This document shows positions 43,129 to 52,140 of a stretch of DNA of 64,000 nucleotides, in pieces; the stretch's first letter is position 1, and each line of letters opens with the position of its first letter. The stretch is taken from assembly GCA_029252195.1 (NCBI GenBank), contig JAQXBV010000092.1:1-64000 (forward strand). Direction: 5' to 3'. Under the pieces are notes generated by a model. It was not told the origin of the DNA, did no database searches, and saw nothing but the letters and a program-made list of their open reading frames with translations. Position numbers and translations under genes: made by a program. This DNA is from Yoonia sp. (GTDB lineage Bacteria > Pseudomonadota > Alphaproteobacteria > Rhodobacterales > Rhodobacteraceae).

Positions 43129-43515
43129 CTAGGACTCGAGGCGGCCTTCGACCTGATCGGCGACTGCTTCTGCACGGGCGGCCAATTCGGCCAGCGTTTC
43201 GGTGATTTCCGCAGGGATCACAGGCACTTCGACACGGTCAGCGGGGCGCGATTCCAGCATATCAATCCGCGCCTGAAGCTGGGCCATCTTGCCGTCGGCG
43301 TCTTTGACCTTATCCTCAAGACCCGCAGTCTTGTCGGCCAGCATCAAGCCCGCCATCAGCAACATCCTTGCCTCGGTGATCCGGCCCACTTGGCTCGCCA
43401 TGCGCGCGGCTTCCACATCCAGCATCGCTGCGGCGGAATGCAAGAAATGCTCCTCGCCGTCCTGACAGGCCACTTCAAAATTGCGACCACCAATCGTGAT
43501 TTCAACTTGGGGCAT
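43129..43515 (-). CDS. zapA: Cell division protein ZapA
   Basis: MPQVEITIGGRNFEVACQDGEEHFLHSAAAMLDVEAARMASQVGRITEARMLLMAGLMLADKTAGLEDK. Confidence 0.93.
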   Translation of the reverse strand: MPQVEITIGGRNFEVACQDGEEHFLHSAAAMLDVEAARMASQVGRITEARMLLMAGLMLADKTAGLEDKVKDADGKMAQLQARIDMLESRPADRVEVPVIPAEITETLAELAARAEAVADQVEGRLES

Positions 43516-43517
43516 GG

Positions 43518-44000
43518 TTAAGCCTCCTCAATCAATGGTTTCAATTCGGTAATAATGGCGTCGATCTCGGCCACATCTGCTGCACGCTGGGCGGCAAGCG
43601 CCTCAACTTCGGCAATCGTTGCACGGTTGATCAACTCCGGGGACGTGGCGCCATCTGATGCGGCACTGCGCAACTGCGCGTTCATCTCGCGCAAATCGGC
43701 GTTTGAGGCCCGCAGACGCTGCAATTCCGCGTCCAATGTCGCCAAGGTTGCGGCCTGCGTCTCGACCCGCTTTTCCAGCTTTGCGATATTGCTGTCCTGA
43801 CGCTCTTTGAGAACGCGCACACGCTCTTCGAGCTGTGCATTTGCCGAGCGCTCCTCCTGCAACTGGCCGCGCAAGGCATCGGCATCGGCGACTGCGCTGC
43901 TCTCGGCTGCAGGCGCGGTCTTTGCGAGTTGTGATACCCCTGCCCCGATCCGATCAAGCGCTGCAGTGATGCGCCCCTGCAAACTATCAATTTCACTCAT
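43518..44000 (-). CDS. Coiled-coil hypothetical protein
   Basis: Heptad-like Ala/Leu/Glu-rich 160 aa, 2 bp upstream of zapA in the same orientation. Confidence 0.75.
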   Translation of the reverse strand: MSEIDSLQGRITAALDRIGAGVSQLAKTAPAAESSAVADADALRGQLQEERSANAQLEERVRVLKERQDSNIAKLEKRVETQAATLATLDAELQRLRASNADLREMNAQLRSAASDGATSPELINRATIAEVEALAAQRAADVAEIDAIITELKPLIEEA

Positions 44001-44245
44001 TTGCCCGTCCTTCCAAACGTCCGACTGGAACGTTGCCTCGTTAAATCGGTGCGCCCGAGATACGCGCGCGCGATCTGACCCACCGAATCGTGCCTCTTTG
44101 AGGCTAGACTATGCCATCGGAACCTCACCCGCAAACGAGCACAGGTTAAGGATATGAAACACTTAAGAAGCGTGCTTGATCTTAGATGCTGCCCTGATAT
44201 GAGACACCCCAACAACCAACACCGTGCCAGAATAGGACATTTGCC

Positions 44246-46264
44246 TTGGATATTGCTCAACTACGCTCCGCCCACCCTGATCACTGGATGAAAGCCGCGG
44301 CAATCCGCACGCTGACCCTTGATGCCGTCGCAGCCGCCAACTCTGGCCATTCTGGTATGCCAATGGGCATGGCCGACGTCGCGACTGTTCTGTTTGAAAA
44401 GCACCTGAACTTTGATCCCAAGGCCCCTGATTGGGCGGATCGCGACCGGTTCATCCTCTCCGCAGGCCACGGCTCTATGCTGCTTTATTCGCTGATGTAT
44501 CTGACTGGCTATGAGGACATCACGCTCGAAGAGATCAAGAATTTCCGTCAATGGGGCGCCAAAACTGCGGGCCACCCTGAATACGGCCATGCACGGGGCA
44601 TAGAAACAACAACAGGCCCGCTTGGCCAAGGCATCGCCAACTCTGTCGGGTTTGCGATTGCCGAAGAAATCCAGCGCGCGCGCTACGGAAAATCCGTCGT
44701 CAACCACTACACTTATGTGATTGCGGGCGACGGCTGCTTGATGGAAGGCATCAGCCAAGAGGCCATCGGCCTTGCTGGCATGCAAGAGCTTGGCCATCTG
44801 ATTGTGATGTGGGACAACAACAACATCACCATCGACGGCACAGTTGATATCGCCGACAAAACCAACCAGCCAATGCGTTTCGCCGCGTCTGGCTGGCATG
44901 TTCTGGAAATCGACGGCCACGATCCAGTCGCCATCGACGCAGCACTGGCAGCCGCCAAAAACGACCCGCGCCCATCCATGATCGCCTGCAAAACCCACAT
45001 TGCCTTGGGCCATGCCGCACAAGACACCTCCAAAGGCCACGGCGCCTTGACAGATGCGGCCCAAATGGCAGCGACGAAGGAACTCTACGGCTGGCCCGCA
45101 GGCTCCTTCAACGTGCCTGCTGACGTGAAATCCCAGTGGGAGGCCATCGGTGCCCGCGGTGCGGCAACACGCGCTGCATGGGAGACCCGTTTTGCCAAGC
45201 TATCTGACGCCAAACAAGCCGAATTCACCCGTGCCTACGTGGGCGAGGCCCCAAAGAAGCTGATCGCCGCCATTCGCGCCTTCAAAAAGACCGTCTCCGA
45301 GTCGGCGCCGAAATTCGCGACCCGCAAGTCCTCCGAGGAAACGCTCAAAGTGATCAACCCGATCATGGCGGAAACCATCGGCGGCTCCGCTGACCTCACA
45401 GGCTCCAACAACACCAAAACCGGCGACATGGGCGTCTTCCACCCTGACACCCGCGCGGGCCGCTACATCTACTACGGTGTGCGCGAGCACGGCATGGCGG
45501 CCGCGATGAACGGCATGGCGCTGCACGGCGGCGCGCGCGCTTACGGCGGCACCTTCATGTGCTTCACCGATTACGCACGCGGCGCGATGCGCTTGTCTGC
45601 ACTCATGGGCGTGCCTGTGACTTACGTTATGACCCACGACAGCATCGGCCTTGGCGAAGACGGCCCGACACACCAGCCCGTCGAGCATCTGGCGATGATG
45701 CGCGCCACGCCAAACACCCACGTCTTCCGCCCTGCGGATACCGTGGAAACCGCTGAGGCTTGGGAATTGGCCCTGACATCGAAAAGCACGCCCTGCGTCC
45801 TCGCCCTGTCCCGCCAGAACCTGCCAACCGTGCGCACCGAGCATAAGGTTAAGAACCTGACGGCTCAGGGCGGCTACATCTTGGCCGACGCGGACGGCAA
45901 GCGCCAAGCAATCATCATGGCAACTGGGTCCGAAGTGGAAATCGCTCTTGCCGCGCGTGACCTGCTGCAGGCCGAAGGGATCGGCACACGCGTCGTCTCT
46001 ATGCCCTGCCACGAGCTCTTCCTTGCGCAGGAAGAAAGCTACCGCAAGCGCGTCCTGCCCGCAGGCCCCGTGCGCGTCGCTGTCGAGGCTGGCGTAAAAA
46101 TGGGCTGGGAACGGTTCCTTTGCGCAGAGCGCGGCCAAGCCAAGAAAGCAGCGTTTGTGGGCATGGACAGCTTCGGCGCCTCTGCTCCGGCAGAGACCCT
46201 GTTTGAAAAGTTCGGGATCACCGCCGCAAATGTGGCAGCCCAAGTGAAATCCTTGCTCAACTAA
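44246..46264 (+). CDS. tkt: Transketolase
   Basis: [90 protein letters not shown]. Confidence 0.97.
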   Translation: MDIAQLRSAHPDHWMKAAAIRTLTLDAVAAANSGHSGMPMGMADVATVLFEKHLNFDPKAPDWADRDRFILSAGHGSMLLYSLMYLTGYEDITLEEIKNFRQWGAKTAGHPEYGHARGIETTTGPLGQGIANSVGFAIAEEIQRARYGKSVVNHYTYVIAGDGCLMEGISQEAIGLAGMQELGHLIVMWDNNNITIDGTVDIADKTNQPMRFAASGWHVLEIDGHDPVAIDAALAAAKNDPRPSMIACKTHIALGHAAQDTSKGHGALTDAAQMAATKELYGWPAGSFNVPADVKSQWEAIGARGAATRAAWETRFAKLSDAKQAEFTRAYVGEAPKKLIAAIRAFKKTVSESAPKFATRKSSEETLKVINPIMAETIGGSADLTGSNNTKTGDMGVFHPDTRAGRYIYYGVREHGMAAAMNGMALHGGARAYGGTFMCFTDYARGAMRLSALMGVPVTYVMTHDSIGLGEDGPTHQPVEHLAMMRATPNTHVFRPADTVETAEAWELALTSKSTPCVLALSRQNLPTVRTEHKVKNLTAQGGYILADADGKRQAIIMATGSEVEIALAARDLLQAEGIGTRVVSMPCHELFLAQEESYRKRVLPAGPVRVAVEAGVKMGWERFLCAERGQAKKAAFVGMDSFGASAPAETLFEKFGITAANVAAQVKSLLN

Positions 46265-46290
46265 GTAGGATGGGTTTTAACCCATCACGG

Positions 46291-46323
46291 ATCGGGGCGC
46301 GGGCAACTGCGCCCCGATTTTTT
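46291..46323 (+). terminator. Rho-independent terminator after tkt
   Basis: ATCGGGGCGC-gggcaact-GCGCCCCGATTTTTTA. Confidence 0.85.
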
Positions 46324-47272
46324 ATGCCTTGCCGAACAGCCCGAAAACACGGGTCACAATCGGAATCAGCACCAAACCAATCCCGAACCCGATCACACCA
46401 TCGGCCACAGCCGTCACACTCCAGCTGACAAAGCCCTGCCAGCCAGCGCCGACATTGGCCGCAACGCTTTGGGCGACATGATGGATCGCCTCGTAGGGTG
46501 CGGCCCAAAGATGCGTCACCTCAAGCCCGTGCAAAATGATCGAGCCGCCAACCCACAGCATCGCCGCCGTGCCCACAGCCGAGATCACCTTCAAAAAGCG
46601 GGGCATCGCACGGACCAATCCGCGGCCAAAACCGCGCACGATTGACGTCCGACCTGTGCGCGCCATCCATAGCCCCAAATCATCCATCTTCACGATCAAC
46701 GCGACAGAGCCGTAAACCACTATCGTAATCGCACTGCCCACAACGGCCAGGGTCGCGGCCTCCAGCCAAAATGTCGCTGTAGGGATCGCTGCCAATGAGA
46801 TCGTCATAATCTCGGCAGAGAGGATGAAATCTGTCTTGATCGCCCCCTTCACGCGGGTCTCCTCAAGATGCACCGGATCACCAACTTCAAAGTCGGCCGC
46901 AATTTGCGCATCCGCGTGCGGCGCCAAGGCATGCACAATCTTTTCCGCGCCTTCAAAACACAAATAAGCCCCGCCGATCATCAACAATGGGGTCACAAGC
47001 CAAGGCGCAAAGGCATTCATCAACAATGCCACTGGCAACAAAATGACCAGCTTATTGAAAAACGAGCCCTTGGTGATCTTCCAAATGATCGGCAATTCGC
47101 GGTCCGCCTTGAACCCCTGCACATAGGTCGGCGTCACGGCCGCATCATCAATCACGATGCCAGCCGCCTTCGTGCCCGCCTCAGCGGTCATACTGGCGAT
47201 ATCATCGACAGAACTGGCCGCCACTTTCGCTATTACCGCCACATCATCTACCAAGGCTAATAAACTACTCAT
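46322..47272 (-). CDS. DUF808 family membrane protein
   Basis: MSSLLALVDDVAVIAKVAASSVDDIASMTAEAGTKAAGIVIDDAAVTPTYVQGFKADRELPIIWKITKGSFFNKLVILLPVALLM, DUF808/YedI. Confidence 0.9.
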   Translation of the reverse strand: MSSLLALVDDVAVIAKVAASSVDDIASMTAEAGTKAAGIVIDDAAVTPTYVQGFKADRELPIIWKITKGSFFNKLVILLPVALLMNAFAPWLVTPLLMIGGAYLCFEGAEKIVHALAPHADAQIAADFEVGDPVHLEETRVKGAIKTDFILSAEIMTISLAAIPTATFWLEAATLAVVGSAITIVVYGSVALIVKMDDLGLWMARTGRTSIVRGFGRGLVRAMPRFLKVISAVGTAAMLWVGGSIILHGLEVTHLWAAPYEAIHHVAQSVAANVGAGWQGFVSWSVTAVADGVIGFGIGLVLIPIVTRVFGLFGKA

Positions 47273-47347
47273 ACGAATCTCTCTTTCACAGTTTCGCCAA
47301 GGTGGCGGTGCATATGTGCATATTCCGACCGAAACGTTATCGCAAAC

Positions 47348-47390
47348 TGTTAGCGCAATCAGACACAAAGCCGACCATTTATCGCTAACA
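47348..47390. promoter_or_regulatory. Two palindrome-like operator sites upstream of gap (first copy)
   Basis: TGTTAGCGCAATCA (47348-47361) and ATTTATCGCTAACA (47377-47390), related to TGTTAGCGCyAACA upstream of the second gap. Confidence 0.6.
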
Positions 47391-47478
47391 TATTGGATAA
47401 TCTCATATTAATCCTTCCCGCATTGGCGGTCATTTGCCATAGAACACGCAACGGAATCGCTGCTACGAGGTAAGACCA

Positions 47479-48483
47479 ATGACTGTCACCATCGGGATCA
47501 ACGGGTTTGGCCGTATCGGACGTTGTACTTTGGCCCATATCACCGAAGCCGCGCGCAACGACGTACAAGTCATCAAGATCAACGCAACTGGCCCCATCGC
47601 CACCAATGCGCACTTGCTGAAATATGATAGCGTGCATGGCCGCTTCGGCTCGCCGATCACAGTATCAGGCAACACAATGGATATGGGCCGCGGCCCGATC
47701 GACGTGATGTCGACCTATAACCCAGAAGAACTCGACTGGTCTGGCTGCGACGTCGTGCTGGAATGCACTGGCAAATTCAACGACGGCCACCGCGCCGACG
47801 TGCACCTGCGCCAAGGTGCGAAAAAGGTGCTGATCTCTGCGCCCGCCAAGAACGTTGACCGCACTGTTGTTTACGGCGTGAACCACCGCGACATGCTCGC
47901 AGACGAGCGCATGATCTCCAACGGCTCGTGTACCACCAACTGCCTCGCGCCTTTGGCCAAAGTGCTCAATGACGCTATCGGCATCGAGCGCGGCATCATG
48001 ACCACAATCCACAGCTACACCGGCGACCAGCCAACACTGGACCGCCGCCACGACGATCTTTACCGCGCCCGTGCCGCTGCGATGGCGATGATCCCAACCT
48101 CAACAGGTGCCGCCAAAGCGCTGAGCGAAGTCATCCCCGAACTCGCAGGCAAGCTTGATGGCACTGCGATGCGTGTGCCAACCCCTAACGTCTCTGCCGT
48201 AGACCTTACATTTGAAGCCTCCCGCTCTGTGTCTGTCGCAGACGTCAACGCGATCATGGCAGAGGCTGCCAACGGCGCGATGCGCTCTGTTCTGGCCTAT
48301 GACGACGAGGCGAAAGTCTCTATCGACTTCAACCACACCACACAATCTTGCATCTTTGCCCCCGAGCAGACCAAGGTCGTGGGCGGGCGCACAGTGCGCG
48401 TGTTGGCATGGTACGACAACGAATGGGGCTTCTCGGCGCGCATGGCCGATGTTGCCTCCGCGATGGGCCGCTTGCTGCACTAA
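47479..48483 (+). CDS. gap: Type I glyceraldehyde-3-phosphate dehydrogenase, copy 1 (A32/T33 cofactor motif)
   Basis: [82 protein letters not shown]. Confidence 0.96.
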   Translation: MTVTIGINGFGRIGRCTLAHITEAARNDVQVIKINATGPIATNAHLLKYDSVHGRFGSPITVSGNTMDMGRGPIDVMSTYNPEELDWSGCDVVLECTGKFNDGHRADVHLRQGAKKVLISAPAKNVDRTVVYGVNHRDMLADERMISNGSCTTNCLAPLAKVLNDAIGIERGIMTTIHSYTGDQPTLDRRHDDLYRARAAAMAMIPTSTGAAKALSEVIPELAGKLDGTAMRVPTPNVSAVDLTFEASRSVSVADVNAIMAEAANGAMRSVLAYDDEAKVSIDFNHTTQSCIFAPEQTKVVGGRTVRVLAWYDNEWGFSARMADVASAMGRLLH

Positions 48484-48570
48484 GCTGGTCAAATCCCAAA
48501 GCAGATCAACAGGGGCGCCATTTGTTTGGTGCCCCTTTCTCTTTGCGCCACGGCGCGCTAAACCTCGGAT

Positions 48571-48714
48571 ATGACCAATACAATTGCTCTTTGGCTCGGC
48601 ATCATCATCGTGGGCATCTTCGCCCTTGATTTCCTTGTGCTGCATCAGGATCTGCCGCAACTCGCAATTCATGGTCTGGTCTTCTTGATAGAGAAAGTCG
48701 CTTTTTGGCGATAA
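48571..48714 (+). CDS. Small single-TM protein (47 aa) between the gap paralogs
   Basis: MTNTIALWLGIIIVGIFALDFLVLHQDLPQLAIHGLVFLIEKVAFWR*; below the ORF-track length cut-off. Confidence 0.6.
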   Translation: MTNTIALWLGIIIVGIFALDFLVLHQDLPQLAIHGLVFLIEKVAFWR

Positions 48715-48764
48715 CCTGCCACATTTAAGTAGCGAAGCAGTTGACCTTTTGCCAGAAATGGCAA

Positions 48765-48778
48765 TGTTAGCGCCAACA
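48765..48778. promoter_or_regulatory. Operator-like palindrome overlapping the putative gap-2 promoter
   Basis: TGTTAGCGCCAACA, 19 bp after TTGACC (48741); preceded by TGCCA-GAAA-TGGCA. Confidence 0.65.
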
Positions 48779-48821
48779 GTGGGTGTTTTCCCACCTATTC
48801 AGCATTTCAGGAGACCGCGTC

Positions 48822-49826
48822 ATGGCAGTCAAAGTAGCAATCAACGGTTTCGGTCGTATCGGGCGCAATGTCTTGCGGGCCATTATTGAAAGCGGTCGCA
48901 CCGATATCGAGGTCATCGCGATTAACGATCTTGGCCCAGTTGAGACAAACGCGCACCTCTTGCGATTTGATTCTGTGCATGGCCGTTTTCCGGCGACCGT
49001 CACTACAACCGAAGACACGATCGACGTCGGTCGCGGCCCGATCCGTGTGACCGCAATCCGCAATCCTGCCGAATTGCCATGGGAGGACGTGGATATCGTG
49101 ATGGAATGCACAGGGATTTGCACCTCCAAAGAAGCCTGCCAAGCGCATCTCGATAACGGCTCCAGCCGTGTGTTGATCTCCGCGCCAGGCAAAGACGCTG
49201 ACAAAACCATCGTCTACGGGGTGAACAACGACAGCTTGACCAAGGACGATATCGTTGTGTCAAACGCCTCTTGCACCACCAACTGCCTGTCTCCGGTAGC
49301 GAAAGTGCTCAATGACGCGGTCGGGATCACCAAAGGCTTTATGACGACGATCCACAGCTATACAGGCGACCAGCCAACGCTGGATACCATGCACAAAGAC
49401 CTCTACCGCGCGCGCGCAGCGGCCTTGTCCATGATCCCGACCTCCACTGGTGCGGCGAAGGCTGTCGGCCTCGTGCTGCCAGAACTCAACGGCAAGCTCG
49501 ACGGCGTGGCCATCCGCGTGCCAACGCCAAACGTCTCTGTTGTTGACCTGACATTCGAAGCCTCGCGCGAAACAACAGTTGAAGAAATCAACGCCGCCAT
49601 CGTGGCAGCCGCCACAAACGGCCCACTCAAGGGCATCTTGGGCTATACCGATCAGCCAAATGTGAGCACTGATTTCAACCACGATCCACGCTCGTCGATC
49701 TTCCACCTTGACCAAACCAAGGTGCTCGACGGCAATATGGTTCGCATTCTAACATGGTATGACAACGAGTGGGGCTTCTCAAACCGTATGGCGGATACCG
49801 CCGTCGCGATGGGTAAGCTTATCTAA
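48822..49826 (+). CDS. gap: Type I glyceraldehyde-3-phosphate dehydrogenase, copy 2
   Basis: [72 protein letters not shown]. Confidence 0.97.
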   Translation: MAVKVAINGFGRIGRNVLRAIIESGRTDIEVIAINDLGPVETNAHLLRFDSVHGRFPATVTTTEDTIDVGRGPIRVTAIRNPAELPWEDVDIVMECTGICTSKEACQAHLDNGSSRVLISAPGKDADKTIVYGVNNDSLTKDDIVVSNASCTTNCLSPVAKVLNDAVGITKGFMTTIHSYTGDQPTLDTMHKDLYRARAAALSMIPTSTGAAKAVGLVLPELNGKLDGVAIRVPTPNVSVVDLTFEASRETTVEEINAAIVAAATNGPLKGILGYTDQPNVSTDFNHDPRSSIFHLDQTKVLDGNMVRILTWYDNEWGFSNRMADTAVAMGKLI

Positions 49827-49985
49827 TCACTCGGAAATAGCATGAAATTGCCGGTCCGACGGGGCCAGCTTTTTTATGCCTATGCGCCAGACGCAGAGCG
49901 GGTAGTCACAAGCAGCATTTGAAAGTCTGGGCAAGCGGGCATAGGTGCGAACCATACAGAAACCGCCTTATATTTGGACAGTCCG

Positions 49986-50111
49986 ATGACTTTCATGACA
50001 AAACTCCGCGCTATCAAAGCCTACCTCAGCGGCAAAACCGTCACACACCGCGCCTGTGATATCACCCGCGCTGAAGCTGCACGCATCATGAACATCGGCG
50101 TTTATAGCTAG
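49986..50111 (+). CDS. Small ORF (41 aa), function unknown
   Basis: MTFMTKLRAIKAYLSGKTVTHRACDITRAEAARIMNIGVYS*; basic, helical; ends tail-to-tail with coaD. Confidence 0.4.
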   Translation: MTFMTKLRAIKAYLSGKTVTHRACDITRAEAARIMNIGVYS

Positions 50112-50602
50112 GCTGTCAGCTTTTCTATCAGGGCCGATTTCACCGCAGACGGCACGAACTTTGTGACGTCACCGCCAAGGCGCGCAATCTCTTTGACGAG
50201 CTTTGACGCAATCGCCTGGTTCTTGGCATCCGCCATCAAGAACACCGTCTCGATCGAGTTATCCATTGAGCGGTTCATGCCAACCATTTGAAACTCATAC
50301 TCAAAATCTGCCACGGCGCGCAGACCGCGAATGATCACCGCAGCCCCCACGTCACGGGCGCAATCGATCAGCAGGTTCTCAAACGGGTGCACAACAACCT
50401 CGCAGCCAACATCTGCGCCCAAAGGCACACACTCGGCCTTTACCATAGCGACGCGCTCTTCAAGGCTGAACAACGGGCCCTTGTCGCGATTGATCGCAAC
50501 ACCAATCACCAAACGGTCCACAAGCGTGCAGCCGCGCCGGATAATATCCAAATGGCCATTGGTCACAGGGTCAAATGTGCCCGGGTAAAGTCCAACGCGC
50601 AT
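50108..50602 (-). CDS. coaD: Phosphopantetheine adenylyltransferase
   Basis: MRVGLYPGTFDPVTNGHLDIIRRGCTLVDRLVIGVAINRDKGPLFSLEERV. Confidence 0.97.
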   Translation of the reverse strand: MRVGLYPGTFDPVTNGHLDIIRRGCTLVDRLVIGVAINRDKGPLFSLEERVAMVKAECVPLGADVGCEVVVHPFENLLIDCARDVGAAVIIRGLRAVADFEYEFQMVGMNRSMDNSIETVFLMADAKNQAIASKLVKEIARLGGDVTKFVPSAVKSALIEKLTA

Positions 50603-50665
50603 GGCGCACCTCATCATTTCATTCGTTGGGCGCACGCAACAATATTGCGCGTCAGATTGCAAGCG

Positions 50666-51100
50666 CTAGTGGCCCATGATCATGCCTTGCAAGGCATCCT
50701 TTTCCATCGACAGTTCTGACAAGCGAGCTTTCACCACATCCCCGATGGAAATCAGACCGACCATCGCGCCGTTGTCCATCACTGGCAGGTGGCGAAAGCG
50801 GCCCTCGGTCATCATCTCCAAGACCTTATCGGCACTGTCATTGGGGGTGCAGGTCACCAGCTTGGCAGTCATGATCGCGCTCACCGGCTCCGCAAGGCAA
50901 GCCACCCCGCGGCGGCCCATCTCGCGGACAATATCACGCTCTGACAAAATGCCGTACAGCGAGGTGCCGTCGTCTGACACGACCACGGTGCCGATCCGTT
51001 TTTCGGACAATATCCCGACAGCCTCAGACACCGACGCATCTGATTTGACAGAAATCACGCCGAAATCGGCCTTGGATTTAAGAATTTGGGATACAATCAT
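50666..51100 (-). CDS. CBS domain-containing protein
   Basis: Two CBS motifs (VSEAVGILSEKRIGTVVVSDDGTSLYGILSERDIVREM; ADKVLEMMTEGRFRHLPVMDNGAMVGLISIGDVV). Confidence 0.93.
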   Translation of the reverse strand: MIVSQILKSKADFGVISVKSDASVSEAVGILSEKRIGTVVVSDDGTSLYGILSERDIVREMGRRGVACLAEPVSAIMTAKLVTCTPNDSADKVLEMMTEGRFRHLPVMDNGAMVGLISIGDVVKARLSELSMEKDALQGMIMGH

Positions 51101-51141
51101 CAACGCGCTCCTATGCACTGGGGGTCCGTCTTCTAACTGTC

Positions 51142-52041
51142 TCAAATCAAAGGCGCATCTGTCAAGCGTGCTGCGGCTTCCAATCCCGCAACTTCGGCGC
51201 GCATGCCGCGCATCAGGGCATCTGCAAAGCCTGTCAGCCGCGCCGACGACCGATCCGACGCGTGGCGGACAAGGTAAAAGGACCGCGTGAGAGCAATTTG
51301 ATCGACCAGCACGCGCGTCAGTTCCGGCACGGACGGCAAGGCAAAATCATGCACGATTCCAACGCCCGCATAGCGTACCATCTGCATCTGGACAGCCACA
51401 GAATTGGAGGCAAGCTGCACCCCGTCCACGCCCAAATTCCCCAGATAATCCAACTCTTTATCAAAGATCATATCAGGGATGTAGCCCACAATCGGACGGC
51501 CCTTCAAATCGGCCAAAGCCTTGACCGGCACCGCGTCTCTGCGGGTTGCCAGATGGAGCTGATAGTCGGTGACTTTCTGCACCGTCAATCGGCCCGCGAC
51601 AGGGGGGCTGACCGTGATCGCCATATCGGCCTCGCGCCGCGACAGATTGACCACGCGCGGCAAGGCCAGAATCTGCACCTCCAAATCAGGGTTTTCCCGT
51701 TGGATCGCCGCGCAAACTTGCGGCAACAGAAAATTCGCCGCCCCGTCCGGCGCCCCGATCCGCACCTGCCCTGACAGGCCAGAGGCGGGCCCCTGCCCGA
51801 TTTCCACCGCCTGCGCCAGCGCCGCTTCCGCCTCGGCAGCATAATCGCGCATCCTCTCGCCAAGGCTGGTCAGCGCATACCCTTGAGGCGATTTCACAAA
51901 AAGCGCGCCGCCGATGCTCGCCTCTAATCGCGCCACCCGCCTGCCCAATGTCGCGGGGTCCATTTTGAGCACAGGCGCCGCCGCCGTTAGCCCCTCGGCC
52001 CGCGCCACCGCCAAAAACACGCGCATATCATCCCAATTCAT
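51142..52041 (-). CDS. LysR family transcriptional regulator, divergent from mmsA
   Basis: MNWDDMRVFLAVARAEGLTAAAPVLKMDPATLGRRVARLEASIGGALFVKSPQGYALTSLG. Confidence 0.94.
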   Translation of the reverse strand: MNWDDMRVFLAVARAEGLTAAAPVLKMDPATLGRRVARLEASIGGALFVKSPQGYALTSLGERMRDYAAEAEAALAQAVEIGQGPASGLSGQVRIGAPDGAANFLLPQVCAAIQRENPDLEVQILALPRVVNLSRREADMAITVSPPVAGRLTVQKVTDYQLHLATRRDAVPVKALADLKGRPIVGYIPDMIFDKELDYLGNLGVDGVQLASNSVAVQMQMVRYAGVGIVHDFALPSVPELTRVLVDQIALTRSFYLVRHASDRSSARLTGFADALMRGMRAEVAGLEAAARLTDAPLI

Positions 52042-52053
52042 CCACACACCAAC

Positions 52054-52073
52054 ATTTTTGCAAAATGATTTTG
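52054..52073. promoter_or_regulatory. Overlapping dyads in the LysR/mmsA intergenic region
   Basis: ATTTTTGCAAAATGATTTTG contains perfect CAAAAT-G-ATTTTG and a TTTTGCAAAA palindrome. Confidence 0.55.
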
Positions 52074-52140
52074 ACACATTGCCCCTGTTACAGACAAATT
52101 CGCAAGTCTATTGTGAGCCTAATAAACTGGAGGACACCCC

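Noticed and set aside
46269-46286. GATGGGTTTTAACCCATC palindrome after tkt
   Set aside because: Directly precedes the tkt terminator; most simply an additional 3'-UTR hairpin with no independent support as an operator.
49847-49877. Possible terminator after gap copy 2 (gccggtccgacggggccagctttttt)
   Set aside because: T-run is good but the stem contains a mismatch and ambiguous pairing; left unannotated.
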